Positions 36,053-48,342 of a stretch of 64,000 nucleotides of DNA are shown piece after piece (position 1 is the stretch's first letter; every line of letters begins with the position of its first letter). Location of the stretch: NCBI RefSeq assembly GCF_051106095.1, contig NC_135786.1:91644501-91708500 (forward strand), read 5' to 3'. A model generated the notes under the pieces. That model saw only the letters and a program-made list of their open reading frames with translations. It was not told the origin of the DNA and did no database searches. The DNA is from Pogona vitticeps. Lineage: Eukaryota > Chordata > Lepidosauria > Squamata > Agamidae. Position numbers and translations under genes: made by a program.

Positions 36053-36433
36053 CAGTGGTGCCTCGCAAGACGAATTTAATCCATTCCGCGGTTAATGTCG
36101 TTTTGCAAAAAATTTGTCTTGTGAAACGCGTTTTCTCATAGGAATGCATTGAAATCTAATGAATGTGTTCCTATGGGCAAAAAAAAGTCAGAACAAAGTC
36201 ACATTTGGTTTACAAAGGGTTTGTTAAGTGCTCTTTAAAGCCATACATATTGTGCAGATGATTTCAAAAATTTCAGTAAAAAACATGAGGCTGGAACAAA
36301 AAATGGAAAACATTTGTCTTGCGAAGCACAGCCATAGGAAAATTCATCTTGCAAGTCATCAACCTCATGGCCAAAACCATTCGTCTTGCAAGTTTTTCAT
36401 CCCACAAGGCATTCGTCTTGCAAGGCACCACTG
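36053..36433. mobile_element. Tigger-like miniature element (381 bp)
   Basis: Ends CAGTGGTGCCTCGCAAGACG and, complemented, CAGTGGTGCCTTGCAAGACG are inverted repeats (19 of 20 bases), flanked by TA on both sides (36,051-36,052 and 36,434-36,435). Subterminal repeats of CTTGCAAGACGAAT-like wording recur inside. No coding capacity. Same termini as the 1.7-kb element at 17.5 kb. Confidence 0.92.
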
Positions 36434-36435
36434 TA

Positions 36436-37789
36436 GTTCATTTTGTTTGTCTTGACTCTTTTACCGTTCAGCTTCATGGGATGTTCACCTCAGGTTGTAG
36501 TGTTACAAGAAAAAGAGACTTCTCCATGAAAATTATAAACTTGCTCTATGTTTGTAATTTTATACAGTACGTCCCATCCTACCTTGCTCACAATTTCCCT
36601 AAGCTAAAAGGTACTTAACAGGGAGATTATTCCCAACTTTTGATCATTTTGGTTGCCCTTTCCTGTACCTCCGTTGTCTTCATAATATCTTTCAAGGCAA
36701 GTTACCAGAACTGTATACTATGTTCCATGTGTGATTAAATCACAGATTCATATAAAGGGATTATTATACGAGTAGTTTGATCTCCTTTCCTAATGATCCC
36801 AATATAGAACTTGATTTTTTCCACAGCTGCTACCTAGTGGACTATCCATCAAAATCCAAAGATCTTTTTTTCTGAACACATACCACTAACCTAGACTACA
36901 TCATGTGAAAGTAAGAGTTGGCGTGTGTGTGTGTGTTTTCCCAATTTGCCTCACTGTATACTTGCTTACTTTGAACTGTGTGTTCCATTTCAATGGCTCT
37001 TTTGCCCAGTTTGGCCGGATCTTTTTGGAACCCTTCATAAGCCCCATTCTCCGTTTAAAGAGAAATATAAGAAACAGTATTTCTTGTGAGGAATAAATGT
37101 CTCTGAGAAGAGTAAATTCGTGAAGTTCTTGCCTCAACTGGGCTTATTAAACCAGCCTGGAATAAAAGATTCTATGACAGTTGGAAAGACAGTTAAGAGA
37201 TCTGGAAGAATAGTGTGAAATCTGCTACTTGAAATGAAATCTGCTAAAGGTGTGTGTGTGTTTTTGTGTGTGTGTGAAATGCTTATATATTGCTTGCCTG
37301 TTAGAGGGGTTGCTTCTCCTGATATGTACCTTTATTCTAATTTTGCCTTTTACATTTGGAAAACAGTTGATTTCACTGGCAAAAAAATCCTAATACATAG
37401 TTACACCTATGGAAGGCAAGTATCATAATTTACCGCAGCTTCGTGATGGTAATTAACAATTTCCTGCTTGGGTTTTTCAGTGTAAGCTAACCCATCAGAT
37501 TGGCACATGCCCAAAAATCCAAGCAGGGACTTTTTAGCTGCCAGCAATAAGCTACTGTGAATTACATAGTTTCACTGCCACAGGCACAAGTACACAATAG
37601 GATTTTGGTCACTTTTAAATTATTGTTTGGCTAGGGACAGCCATAGATTTTTAAAAGAATGTTATGCTGTGTAGCATGGTAAATTGTATCTTTTTCTACT
37701 GCTTTCTACCTTCTTCAAGCTATTCCTTCTCTGGAGTACAGGATAAACCATGAATCAAAAGGCCTTTTGCAATTTTTTTTTCTTTACAG
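36436..37789. other. Upstream flank of the first BRDT exon seen
   Basis: Short TG runs at about 36,928-36,940 and 37,251-37,277. No CpG-rich promoter, TATA-led promoter or leader exon could be supported. Part of this is presumably intron between a 5' leader exon and exon 1. Confidence 0.4.
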
Positions 37790-38033
37790 ATCCTCTGAAG
37801 ACATTGACCTCCAAAGCATTGGAAATGTACTAGGGGGAAAGATGACTGCCCCAAGTCAACAGCATATGACAATCGTCAATCCGCCCCCTCCGAAGTACAT
37901 AAATACCCAAGGAACTGGCTGCTTAACAAATCAGCTTCAGTATTTGCAAAAGGTGGTCATGAAAGCCATGTGGAGGCATAACTTTTCCTGGCCATTTCAT
38001 CAGCCTGTAGATGCTGCAGGTTTAAAGCTTCCA
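37790..38033 (+). CDS. BRDT: BRDT coding exon 1 (5'UTR tail, start codon, bromodomain 1 start)
   Basis: The acceptor TTTCTTTACAG ends at 37,789 and the donor GTAAGA begins at 38,034. The start ATG at 37,842 has A at -3 and G at -1 and opens [19 protein letters not shown], matching the length and wording of the BRDT N-terminus. Residues 1-64 include the alpha-Z helix ([12 protein letters not shown]) and the WPF shelf at 50-52; the exon ends on a codon boundary (Pro64). The 52 nt between acceptor and ATG have no in-frame stop, so an N-terminal extension from an upstream exon cannot be excluded from this sequence alone. A spliced 5' leader exon must lie upstream. Confidence 0.93.
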
Positions 38034-41000
38034 GTAAGAGCTAACTTGTTTTCCTTGTACATAAATCTTTAACAAAAGAAGTAGAAAAGCAAAAATGTAT
38101 TAGAATTTGAAATTCATCTTTGAGAAGGAAACACTGTACTATTATTTTCTTCAGACCCGCAGTTGGTAAAGACAATAGTACTTGAGTACAAAAACTGTCA
38201 AATCATACAGATATAAATCAAACAAGCATGCAGCCAAAACAACCTTGGGGCATTCCATTAGAGTACAGTCAACTCTGGTAATTCAAGTATATTGGCCTCA
38301 TCAATAGGAATTTTTCATACCCTATAATTTGTTCCTTATTTATGAAGTATTCCTTTTAAATCAGATGTGCACAACCTATTCACCATGTTGCTGCAGAGTC
38401 AGCTGGTATACAGGAAAGATCAGCGTTATTAACCAAGGTTGGAGAGGAACTTTCCTTACTGCAGAGGTGGGAAACAAAGTATTATTTCCAATTTATTTTC
38501 AGATAGTGCTCTAAAGACATTTAATTTTTAAATATTGTGCTCCTTAAATGTTTTTAAAGGTAAATAGTGGGGTGTTTATACTGGAGAACTTGGAAATTAC
38601 AGTTCTTGTTTAGTTGTTAAGTCGTGTCCAACTCTTCGTGATCCCATGGACCAGAGCATGCCAGGCCCTCCCGTCTTCCACTGCCTCCCGGAGTTTGGTC
38701 AAATTCATGTTGGTAGCTTCAGTAACACTGTCCAACCATCTCGTCCTCTGTCGTCCCCTTCTCCTCTTGGCTTCACACTTTCCCAACATCAGGGTCTTTT
38801 CCAAGGATTCTTCTCTTCTCATGAGATGGCCAAAGTATTGGAGCTTCAGCTTCTGGATCTGTCCTTCCAATGAGCACTCAGGGTTGATTTCCTTCAGGAT
38901 GGATAAGTTTGTTCTCTTTGCACTCCAGGGGACTCTCAAGAGTCTCCTCCAATACCACAATTCAAAAGCATCACTTCTTCGGCAGTCAGCCTTCTTTATG
39001 GTCCAGCTCTCATGTCCGTACATCGCTACTGGAAAAACCATAGCTTTGACTATGCGGACCTTTGTCCGCAAGGTGATGTCTCTGCTTTTTAAGATGCTGT
39101 CTAGGTTTGTCATCGCTTTCCTCCCAAGAAGCAGGGGTCTTTTAATTTCATGGCTCCTGTCACCATCTGCAGTGATCATGGAGCCCAAGAAAGTAAAATC
39201 TGTCACTGCCTACATATCTTCCCCTTCTATTTGCCAGGAGGTGATGGGACCAGTGGTCATCTTAGTTTTTTGATGTTGAGCTTCAGACCATTCTTTTTTT
39301 TACGCTCCCCTCTTTCACCCTCATTATGAGGTTCTTTAATTCCTCCTCACTTTCTGCCATCAGAGTGGTATCATCTGCATAACTGAGGTTGTTGATACTT
39401 CTTCCAGCAATCTTAATTCCGGTTTGGGATTCATCCATTCCTGCCTTTCGCATGATGTATTCTGCATATAAGTTAAATAAGCAGGGATACAATATACAGT
39501 CTTGTTGTACTCCTTTCCCAATTTTGAACCAATCAGTTGTTCCATATCCAGTTCTGACTGTTGCTTCCTGTCCCACTGATAGATTTCTTAGGAGATAGAT
39601 AAGGTGGTCAGGCACTCCCATTTCTTTAGGGATTTGTCATAGTTTTCTGTGGTCCACACAGTCAACGTCTTTTGCGTAGTCAATGAACCAGAAGTAGATA
39701 TTTTTCTGGAAGTCTCTGGCTTTCTCCATAATCCAGCGCATGTTAGCAATTTGTTTTCTAGTTCCTCTGCCCCTTCAAAATCCAGCTTGTAATTTTGGGA
39801 ATTCTCGGTCCACATACTGCTGAAGCCCACCTTGTAGGATTTTGAGCATAACCTTGCTAGCGTATGAAATGAGTGCAATTATGCGGTAGTTGGAGCATTC
39901 TTTGGCACTGCCCTTCTTTGGGATTGGGATGTAGACTGATCTTTTGCAATCCTCTGTCAACTGCTGAGTTTTCCAAACTTGCTGGCATATTGAGTTTAGC
40001 ACCTTAACAGCCTCATCTTTTAAGATTTTAAATAGTTCAACTGAAATGCCATCACTTCCACTGGCCTTGTTGTAAGGCCCACTTGACTTCACTCTCCAGG
40101 ATGTCTGGCTCAAGGTCAGCAACCTCACTATCTGGGTTGTCCGGGACATCCAGATATTTCTGGCATAATTCCTCTGTGTATTCTTGCTACCTTGATGTCT
40201 TCTGCTTCTGTTATGTCCCTAACATTTTTGTCTTTTATCATGTCGATCTTTGCGCAAAATGTTCCTTTAATATTTCCAATTTTTTTGAACAGATCTCTGG
40301 TTTTTCCCTTTCTATTATTTTTCTCTATTTCTTTGCACTGTTCATTTAAGAAGGCCCTCTTGTCTCTCCTTGCTATTCTTTGGAGGTCTGCATTCCATTT
40401 TCTGTAACTTTCCCTATCTCCCTTGCAGTTTGTTTCTCTTCTCTCCTATTAGTAAGGCCTCATTGGACAGCCACTTTGCTTTCTTGCATTTCCTTTTCTT
40501 TGGGATGGTTTTTGTTCCTGCCTCCTGTACAATGCTACGAGCCTCCACACATAGTTCTTCAGGCACTCTATCCACCAAATCGAGTTCCTTAAATCTGTTC
40601 TTCACTTCCACTGTGTATTCCTAAATGATTTGGCTTAGATTATACTTCAGTAGCCCAGTGGTTTTCCTACTTTCTTCAGTTTAAGCTTGAATTTTGCTAT
40701 AAGAAGCTGATGATCAGAGCCACAGTCGGCTCCAGATCTTGTTTTTGCTGACTGTATAGAGCATCTTTGGCTGCAGAGAATCTAATTAATCTGATTTCGG
40801 TATTACCCATCTGGTGATGTCCATGTGTAGAGTCGCCTCTTTTGTTGTTGGAAAAGAGTGTGATGACCAGCTTGTTCTCTTGACAAAACTCTATTAGCCT
40901 ATTCCCTGCTTTGTTTTGAACTCTAAGGCCAAATTTACCTGTTGTTCCTTTTATCTACTTTAGCATTCCAATCCCCTAGAATGAGAAGAACATCTTTCTT

Positions 41001-44000
41001 TGGTGTCAGTTCTAGAAGGTGTTGTAAGTCTTCATAAAATTTGTCAGTTTCAGTCTCCTCAGCATTGGTGGTTGGTGCATAAACCTGGATTACTGTGATG
41101 TTGAAAGGTCTGCCTTGGATTCTTATTGAAATCATTCAATCATTTTTGAGATTATATCCCATTACAACTTTTCCCACTCTTTTGTTGACTATGAGGGCTA
41201 CTCCATTCCTTCTACAGGATTCTTGCCCATAATAATAGATATGATAATCATCTGAATTGAATTCACCCATTCCTGTCCATTTTAGTTTACTGACACCCAG
41301 GATATCAATGTTTATTCTTGCCATCTCCTGTTTGACCACATCCAGCTTCTCAGGGTTCATAGATGTTACATTCTAGGTTCCTATGTAGTATTTTTCTTCG
41401 CAGCATTGGACTTTCCTTTCACTTCCATGCATGTCCGCAGCTGAGCATCCCTTCGACTTTAACCCAGCCACTTCATTAGCTCTGGAGCTACTTGTCCTTG
41501 TCCTCCACTCTTCCTCAGTAGCATGTTGCATGCCTTCCGAACTGAGGGGATCATCTTCCAGCATCATGTCTTTTAGCCTTTTGTTTCTGTCCATGGAGTG
41601 TTTTTGGCAAAGATACTGGAGTGGTTTGCCAGTTCCTGCTCCAGGTGGATTGCGTTTAGTCAGAACTCTCCACTATTATAAATTACAGTAGATCAATGGA
41701 TATCTGGTTTTTAAAGCTGTACTTCGCTCACCAGTCTTTGCACAGGTGCTGACTTCTGAGTAGGTGTGCCTAGAATTGGGTAAAGTTTTGTATGTTTATA
41801 GAGAAAATGCTATGTGTGCATGTATGCAAACATGTAATAGTCCACTGAGTGACAACCCAAGTTGTAGAAGATCCTTTAAGATGAAAAGAACCAACAGGAG
41901 TTCGTCAGGCACCTGTATTCACCCAACACAGTTATTAATAATACTGTTATCTTTAACTTCTAGTAGTACCAATTTAAATTGTTAAAACTGATAAAATATT
42001 AAAAATGTGTCCCTCACAATTAATTAAGTTGTGGTTGAAAGAGCTTCCAACATAGTGAAAGACTGCTGTCTGTTAGTAATTGGCATTAGCACTAATTCAG
42101 GCCATCTTCTCCTGACTCTTCCTGAGCTATAATATGCATGCTTAGTCTGCAGGGCTTTCTCCTCAAAAAGCATTCTAGGGCTTTGCTCTCTTCTGTGAAG
42201 GCTAAGCCCCTCAGACATATTTCTATTTTTCTTGACAAACTCAAATGGTCAGTTTGTCTAAAAGTGCTTTCAAAGTGACTGTCGCCTTGCATTTCTGGTG
42301 TTGAATTTCAAGAGAAACTGTCACTTGAGGTTAATATTAGAGGTCATTCACTCAGTGTACTTTTAAAAATGGGAGCCACCCTTGGGCCAGTTCTGCCTCT
42401 TCACATTTCTGAGGCAGACACTTAAAATGTATTTCACTCTCATGTAATAATATTGTACTATCAATCTTGGCTTGTCAATTATGGCCAACTTTCGTGCATG
42501 TATGTTTATATGACAGCTACGCAAAAGTCACACAACCCCGAGAGGAAGTTGTTCCCTCCATGCACCTTTCCATTTCCAGCCCACATTCTGTACGAATAGC
42601 TTAGATAAACATCTGCTTCTAGAAAAACACATAGAGAAGAGCTTATCTTCAGAGGGTGATTATACCCAACCGCAAGTGAGTTGATCTAGCTCCTGCACTT
42701 GCTCTTCTACAAATGCATTGTGAATTGTGATTTACAAGAACATACGATAATTGCAGTATGATATGTAAAATGTGTGCCAAAAAAATCAAATGCTATTTAA
42801 AAATAATCTTTTATTGCATTAAAATGCTATCGTACTGGATGGTTTATTATGATGGAAAGTAATGTAAGACTTTCCTGGAGCTCTCATGTTCCTTTCCCCT
42901 CTTCTGCGCAGATTTTGCTTCCATTTTAGATTAATGATAGCTCGTTATTAATATGAACATGGTAAAATAGTGGTTAACCACAGCCAGAGAGGAAATATGT
43001 TTATTTTCTCCATTGCCCATGTTGGCTGGCATATTCTGGGAGCACATGACTCACTCAGAGACACTCAGAGAACTTCTTGGTTGAATGGGGATTGAACGGA
43101 AGTCTCCTTAGTCCTAAATTGGCATTCTAGGCATTACTCCATTGGCTTATCTGAGAGCTTGTTGGATCCTAAATTTCAGACAATCCCTTATTTTTTGGCC
43201 ACTATGCTGCACTTCTTCCTCTACTTTCTCCTGCACAAAGCTGCCAGTATCGTAAATGAAGTAGAGATCAGTAACACCTTGGTTAGTTTATTCTTTATGT
43301 TGAAGATTTCATTCAATGCAATGCCATTTTTAATATGAAAAAATCTTCCCTCTCTTCCTAAAATAAAATATGAGGTATCGAAGACCTAGGCTTGCAAATT
43401 ATGCTCTTTGAGTTCACAGTACTCTCATTGTTGGTTCTCTCTCTTTCCTATCTTTCTTTCTTTAAAAAAAACAGGATTATTATAATATTATTAAAAAGCC
43501 CATGGACTTGACCACAATTCAGAAACGCCTGGAACACAACTATTACACATGTGCAGCTGAATGTATCGAAAATTTTCAAACAATGTTTGCGAATTGCTAT
43601 TTGTATAATAAGGTACGTATGATAGTCAAATTTACAATCATTTAAACATATTTACAATTATTTGTTTAAGTTACTTGGGGCTCTTTAACATCATTAAAGC
43701 ATTAGTCATCACGACAGAACAGAAAGAGTGGGTACTGGTCTGAATGTATTTCTTCTTGCTGAAATCCTTGAATTCAGCTAAATAGACATGAAGAGCTCTC
43801 CTGATAATTCTGCTTTCTGGTTATTGTTCCGCACCACCTCATTCATTATTAAATTATTTCATTTTCCAGTTGTAACAGACGGTATCACTGCACCTGTATA
43901 ACCATTCACCAAGACAATCTGAGCATTTTTAATAGGAAAAAAAATGAAACAGATCATTTCAATGCCTGGTCTCATGTAGGTAGGAGTGAATTGCATACGG

Positions 44001-47000
44001 GTGAGTGAGAGTATCCTGTCATGGATTTAGGGGTGCTCTAAAGTGTCTTAGTGAACCTTTACAGCCCAAGACCTCTGTTTATAAAGACTTCCCCAGATTT
44101 TAGCTGGGAAGTCTCCCCCCCCCCCCATGTTCCCCTAAGGAATATGATTTTGGCTTGATTTTTTCGAGGTATATCCTGAGAATTATCCAAATGAAAGACT
44201 ATATCTCTTCCCCTTGGCAAGCCAAGGGGAGGGGACTACTCTTATCTTTCTAACTTGGCAGTGCTGGACAACAGTGGCCCTTCCAGGTGAGGCTTATTCT
44301 TTTTTATCTTCCTGAAATTATCCTGCCTCAAATAAAGATTTCTATGGTGGTAGGTATGCTCAGATGCCATCCATTGGCACCCATGCTGTATTTTCCCATT
44401 GCCCTTTTAGTCCCTTGTTCTCTGACAACATAAAGTTACATTAAAGAAGGAAAGGCAGAATAATTACACCATCTTGTGATGGCCCTTGTATCTGAAAGTG
44501 CCCTAACTCTAAAACACGGAGGACAAACTTGCCCTCTTTTTTTTTGCAACAAATCTTATGATCGGCTTCTAAACAACAACATGCTCCCCCTAGACCTCTA
44601 CTGGTAATTTTGTTCCCCTAGCCTGCTTTGGAACTTAAAAGAAACCCCTAATAGGTGGGGGTGGGAAAGATTTGTTTTTAAAATGCATTGCAAACCGTAT
44701 CACTGATGCCTCTAGAGAGCACAATTTGTGGTTTTGGAACATTCTTCTGGTATATTGAGGGCGGGTTGTTGGGGAGGATCCACCATTCCAAGGTCTGAAA
44801 GAAGGGGGAATTGCCCCTGGATCTTTGCATGTTAGCTCTCCCCAAGGTTGCTATGTGTGTATCTAAATGAACCTTCAGTTACTGAAACAACACTAGTCTC
44901 TGTTGAATGAATGCTAAGGAACCGCCAAACGCCATGTTGTAGCCACAGGCCTTGGCAAAAATACAAGCACATTCAAAAGTGCACAATACAAGGGTCATGT
45001 TTCAAATACAATTGACAGAAATTCTTTTGTCTGAAAAAAAAAAGCTGAAAATAAGAGCTAAGGTCAAAGGAAGGAAAAGGCAAGAAATGAAGAACAAATG
45101 AAAATAGTAAAATAATCAAATCAGGAAATTACTATAACAATGAAAAAGAATCTCTTGTCTGAATCCTCAAAGCAGCCAGAGAGGGGAGAGAGATTTCTAA
45201 AGAAACTAATTCTAGGTAAAATGCTAATAATAGTATTAGTAATGATAATGATGATGATCTGCATCGCTGGAGTCCACAGCCAGTGAGATCAAAGGTGCAG
45301 AGGGGTATAATAATAACAGAGGAAATAAATTGGTGTGTAGTTGACATGAAATATTTAGTGTATGCACAAACAAACCTTTAAGGGTTGGGCAATGATAAAT
45401 GACAGTGAAATTATTTCTTGTAAATCACCTAGAAATAGAGTTGGTGCTTTACAGCTAAAAGGAACATTTTCCTTTGCGCACAGGCTTGTTGCCAAATCTC
45501 GCACTGCAGACAGTTTAGTAACATGTTGCTCTGATGCAGAAAGTGATTGCCATGTTTTTCTTGCAGCCTGGTGACGACGTTGTTTTCATGGCTCAGGAGC
45601 TAGAAAAAGTCTTTATGCAGAAACTTGCACAGATGCCCCCAGAAGAGAAAATAATTGTTACCTCTCAAAGAGAAAGAAAATGGAAAAATTCAGACGGTAA
45701 GAAAATACTTGACCAACAATACCTGAGTAGAATGTAGCACATTCCATAAAATGCTGCATGGAGAATCTTTCCAATGCTAAATGCCTAAAACAGAATATAT
45801 AGATTTCAACTGTTCACACTTTACTATTGATTTCAAGATTTATTTGTTTTTACAGAAATGTTGAAGGACAAAATTATATTATAGTTTTCAAGTCAGAACA
45901 CTTGCATTAGATCAATAAAGAAATCATACACTTGAGATTATGTAGATGCTCTGTTTGCTTCTCTAGGTGATGAAGTTTCTCATAATGATTTTTGTAATAT
46001 CTAAAATAGATTTAGTCTACTACTAAGAAATTATGCTCTCCTGAGCAATCCAAATTTGCAATGTGACAAAAAGATGGAATTCTTCAAATTTTTGAAAACA
46101 GATTGTGCACCTATAGAAGAATAGTCAATATTAAATGAAAAATACCACTAAATCTATCCGCTGCTTAGGATATAAGAGACAATATAATTGTCTATGAGCT
46201 TGTGTACACAGGGCAATTGGACCAGGTTGGATTTCACTAAACAGGATCACCAGAAGGTCCAATATATCATTTTGTGTGATTCTCATGACCTCAAGTGACC
46301 CTATTTGGTCCCCAACAGTCTGCTGTCTATATGCCAATATCATAAAGTGGCTTAAGGGGAAAAACATTTAAGTGTGTATTAGAGCAGCAAATACACACCA
46401 TATCACTTTAAAAACAGCATTAGGTATGTGTACTACAAGTTAGGTATGTTCCTCAGGTATGTGTATTAAATATAGCTACCTAATAGACCTACCTGATTTG
46501 TAATGCACATACCTAATCCTGTTTTTAAAGAAATGCAGCACATAATCCCTTCATGGATTGCTGCCTTGTCGTGGTAAAGGGGCTTGAGTAACTCAGATAA
46601 GATATCGGCTATGCTGTGCAGGGACACCCAAGACGGACAGATCATAGTGGAGAGTTCTGACTAAACGCGATCAACCTGGAGTAGGACTTGGCAAGCAACT
46701 CCAGTATCTTTGCCAAGAATACCCCATGAACAGAAACAAAAGGCTAAAAGATATAACGCTGGAAGATGGGCCCCTCAGGTTGGAAGGTGTCAAACATGCT
46801 ACTGAGGAAGAGCGGAGGACAAGGACAAGTAGCTCCAGAGCTGATGAAGTGGTTAGGCCAAGGCGGAAAGGACGCTCAGCTGTGGACGTGCCTGGAAGTG
46901 AAAGGAAAGTCCAATGCTGCGAAGAAAAATACTGCATAGGAACCTGGAATGTAAGATCTATGAACCTTGGGAAGCTGGATGTGGTCAAACAGGAGATGAC

Positions 47001-48261
47001 AAGAATAAACATTGACATCCTGGGCATCAGTGAACTAAAATGGACAGGAATGGGCGAATTCAATTCAGATGATTATCATATCTACTATTGTGGGCAAGAA
47101 TCCTGTAGAATGAATGCAGTGGCCCTCATAGTCAAAAAAAGAGTGGGAAAAGCTGTAATGGGATATAATCTCAAAAATGATAGAATGATTTCTGTCTATA
47201 CAATCAGCAAAAACAAGACCTGGAGCTGATTATGGCTCTGATCATCAGCTTCTCATAGCAAAATTCAAGCTTAAACTGAAGAGAGTAGGAAAAACCACTG
47301 GGCTAGTCAGTATAATCTAAACCAAATCCCTTAGGAATACACAGTGGATGTGAAGAACAGATTTCAGGAACTCGATTTGGTGGACAGAATGCCTGAAGAA
47401 CGTTGTATAGATGCTCATAACATTGTACAGGAGGCAGCAACAAAAACCATCCCAAAGAAAAGGAAATGCAAGAAAGCAAAGTGGCTGTCCAACGAGGCCT
47501 TACAAATAGCAGAGAAGAGAAGGAAACAAACTGCAAGGGAGATAGGAGAAATTAAAGAAAATGGAATGCAGACTTCCAAAGAATAGCAAGGAGAGACAAG
47601 AGGGCCTTCTTAAATGAACAATGCAAAGAAATAGAGGAAAATAATCGAAAAGGAAAAACCAGAGACCTGTTCAAGAAAATTGGAGATATTGAAGCAGCGA
47701 TCAGGGAACAGGGGTAAATTACCCCAAATGGGGTAAAAATGAAAATCCTAGGGTAATGAGCAGAGCACTACCCCCCCACCCCCTGCAGCCGAACTTCAAA
47801 CTGTAAGCCACCTATCCCTGCTACCTTCCTTGGTTGCAGCACTTGTAAACCGGTTCTTTTAGAGATCAGAAATAAGGCAGCTTCATTGTTTATGGCTGTA
47901 GAACAGCCCCGGGCAGTCAATCCAGCTTGTGAATGACTACTTCCACCAGAGATGGAAAGCTCCAATTAAGGCGGGAAGGAAGGTGTGTGTGTGTGTGAGA
48001 GAGAGACAGGTGCCTTCATCAGCTTGTTTAAACGTATGTAGAAAATTGAAGGAGGGAGGGTGTGTGTGTGCATGTATGAGAGAGAGAGAGAGAGAGAGAG
48101 ACTGACTCAAAACTGAAAAAAGGAACTGATGCAAGGAGGAGGGAAAGCTTTAATTGAGGCTGGAAGGACTGGTGGCTTCATCAAGCTTGTTTAAATGTAA
48201 TGAGAGGAAATGGACATACTGAACTGAATCAACTAATTGTTGAAAATTGAGGGAGGAAGGA

Positions 48262-48342
<81 letters not shown>

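Noticed and set aside
38614-39273. 219-codon + strand frame
   Set aside because: Antisense shadow of the BovB C-terminal tail; the minus strand gives the real BovB wording.
44209-44230. Intron 2 palindrome as a regulatory hairpin
   Set aside because: Ten-base arms in several kilobases of intron; no conservation evidence available.
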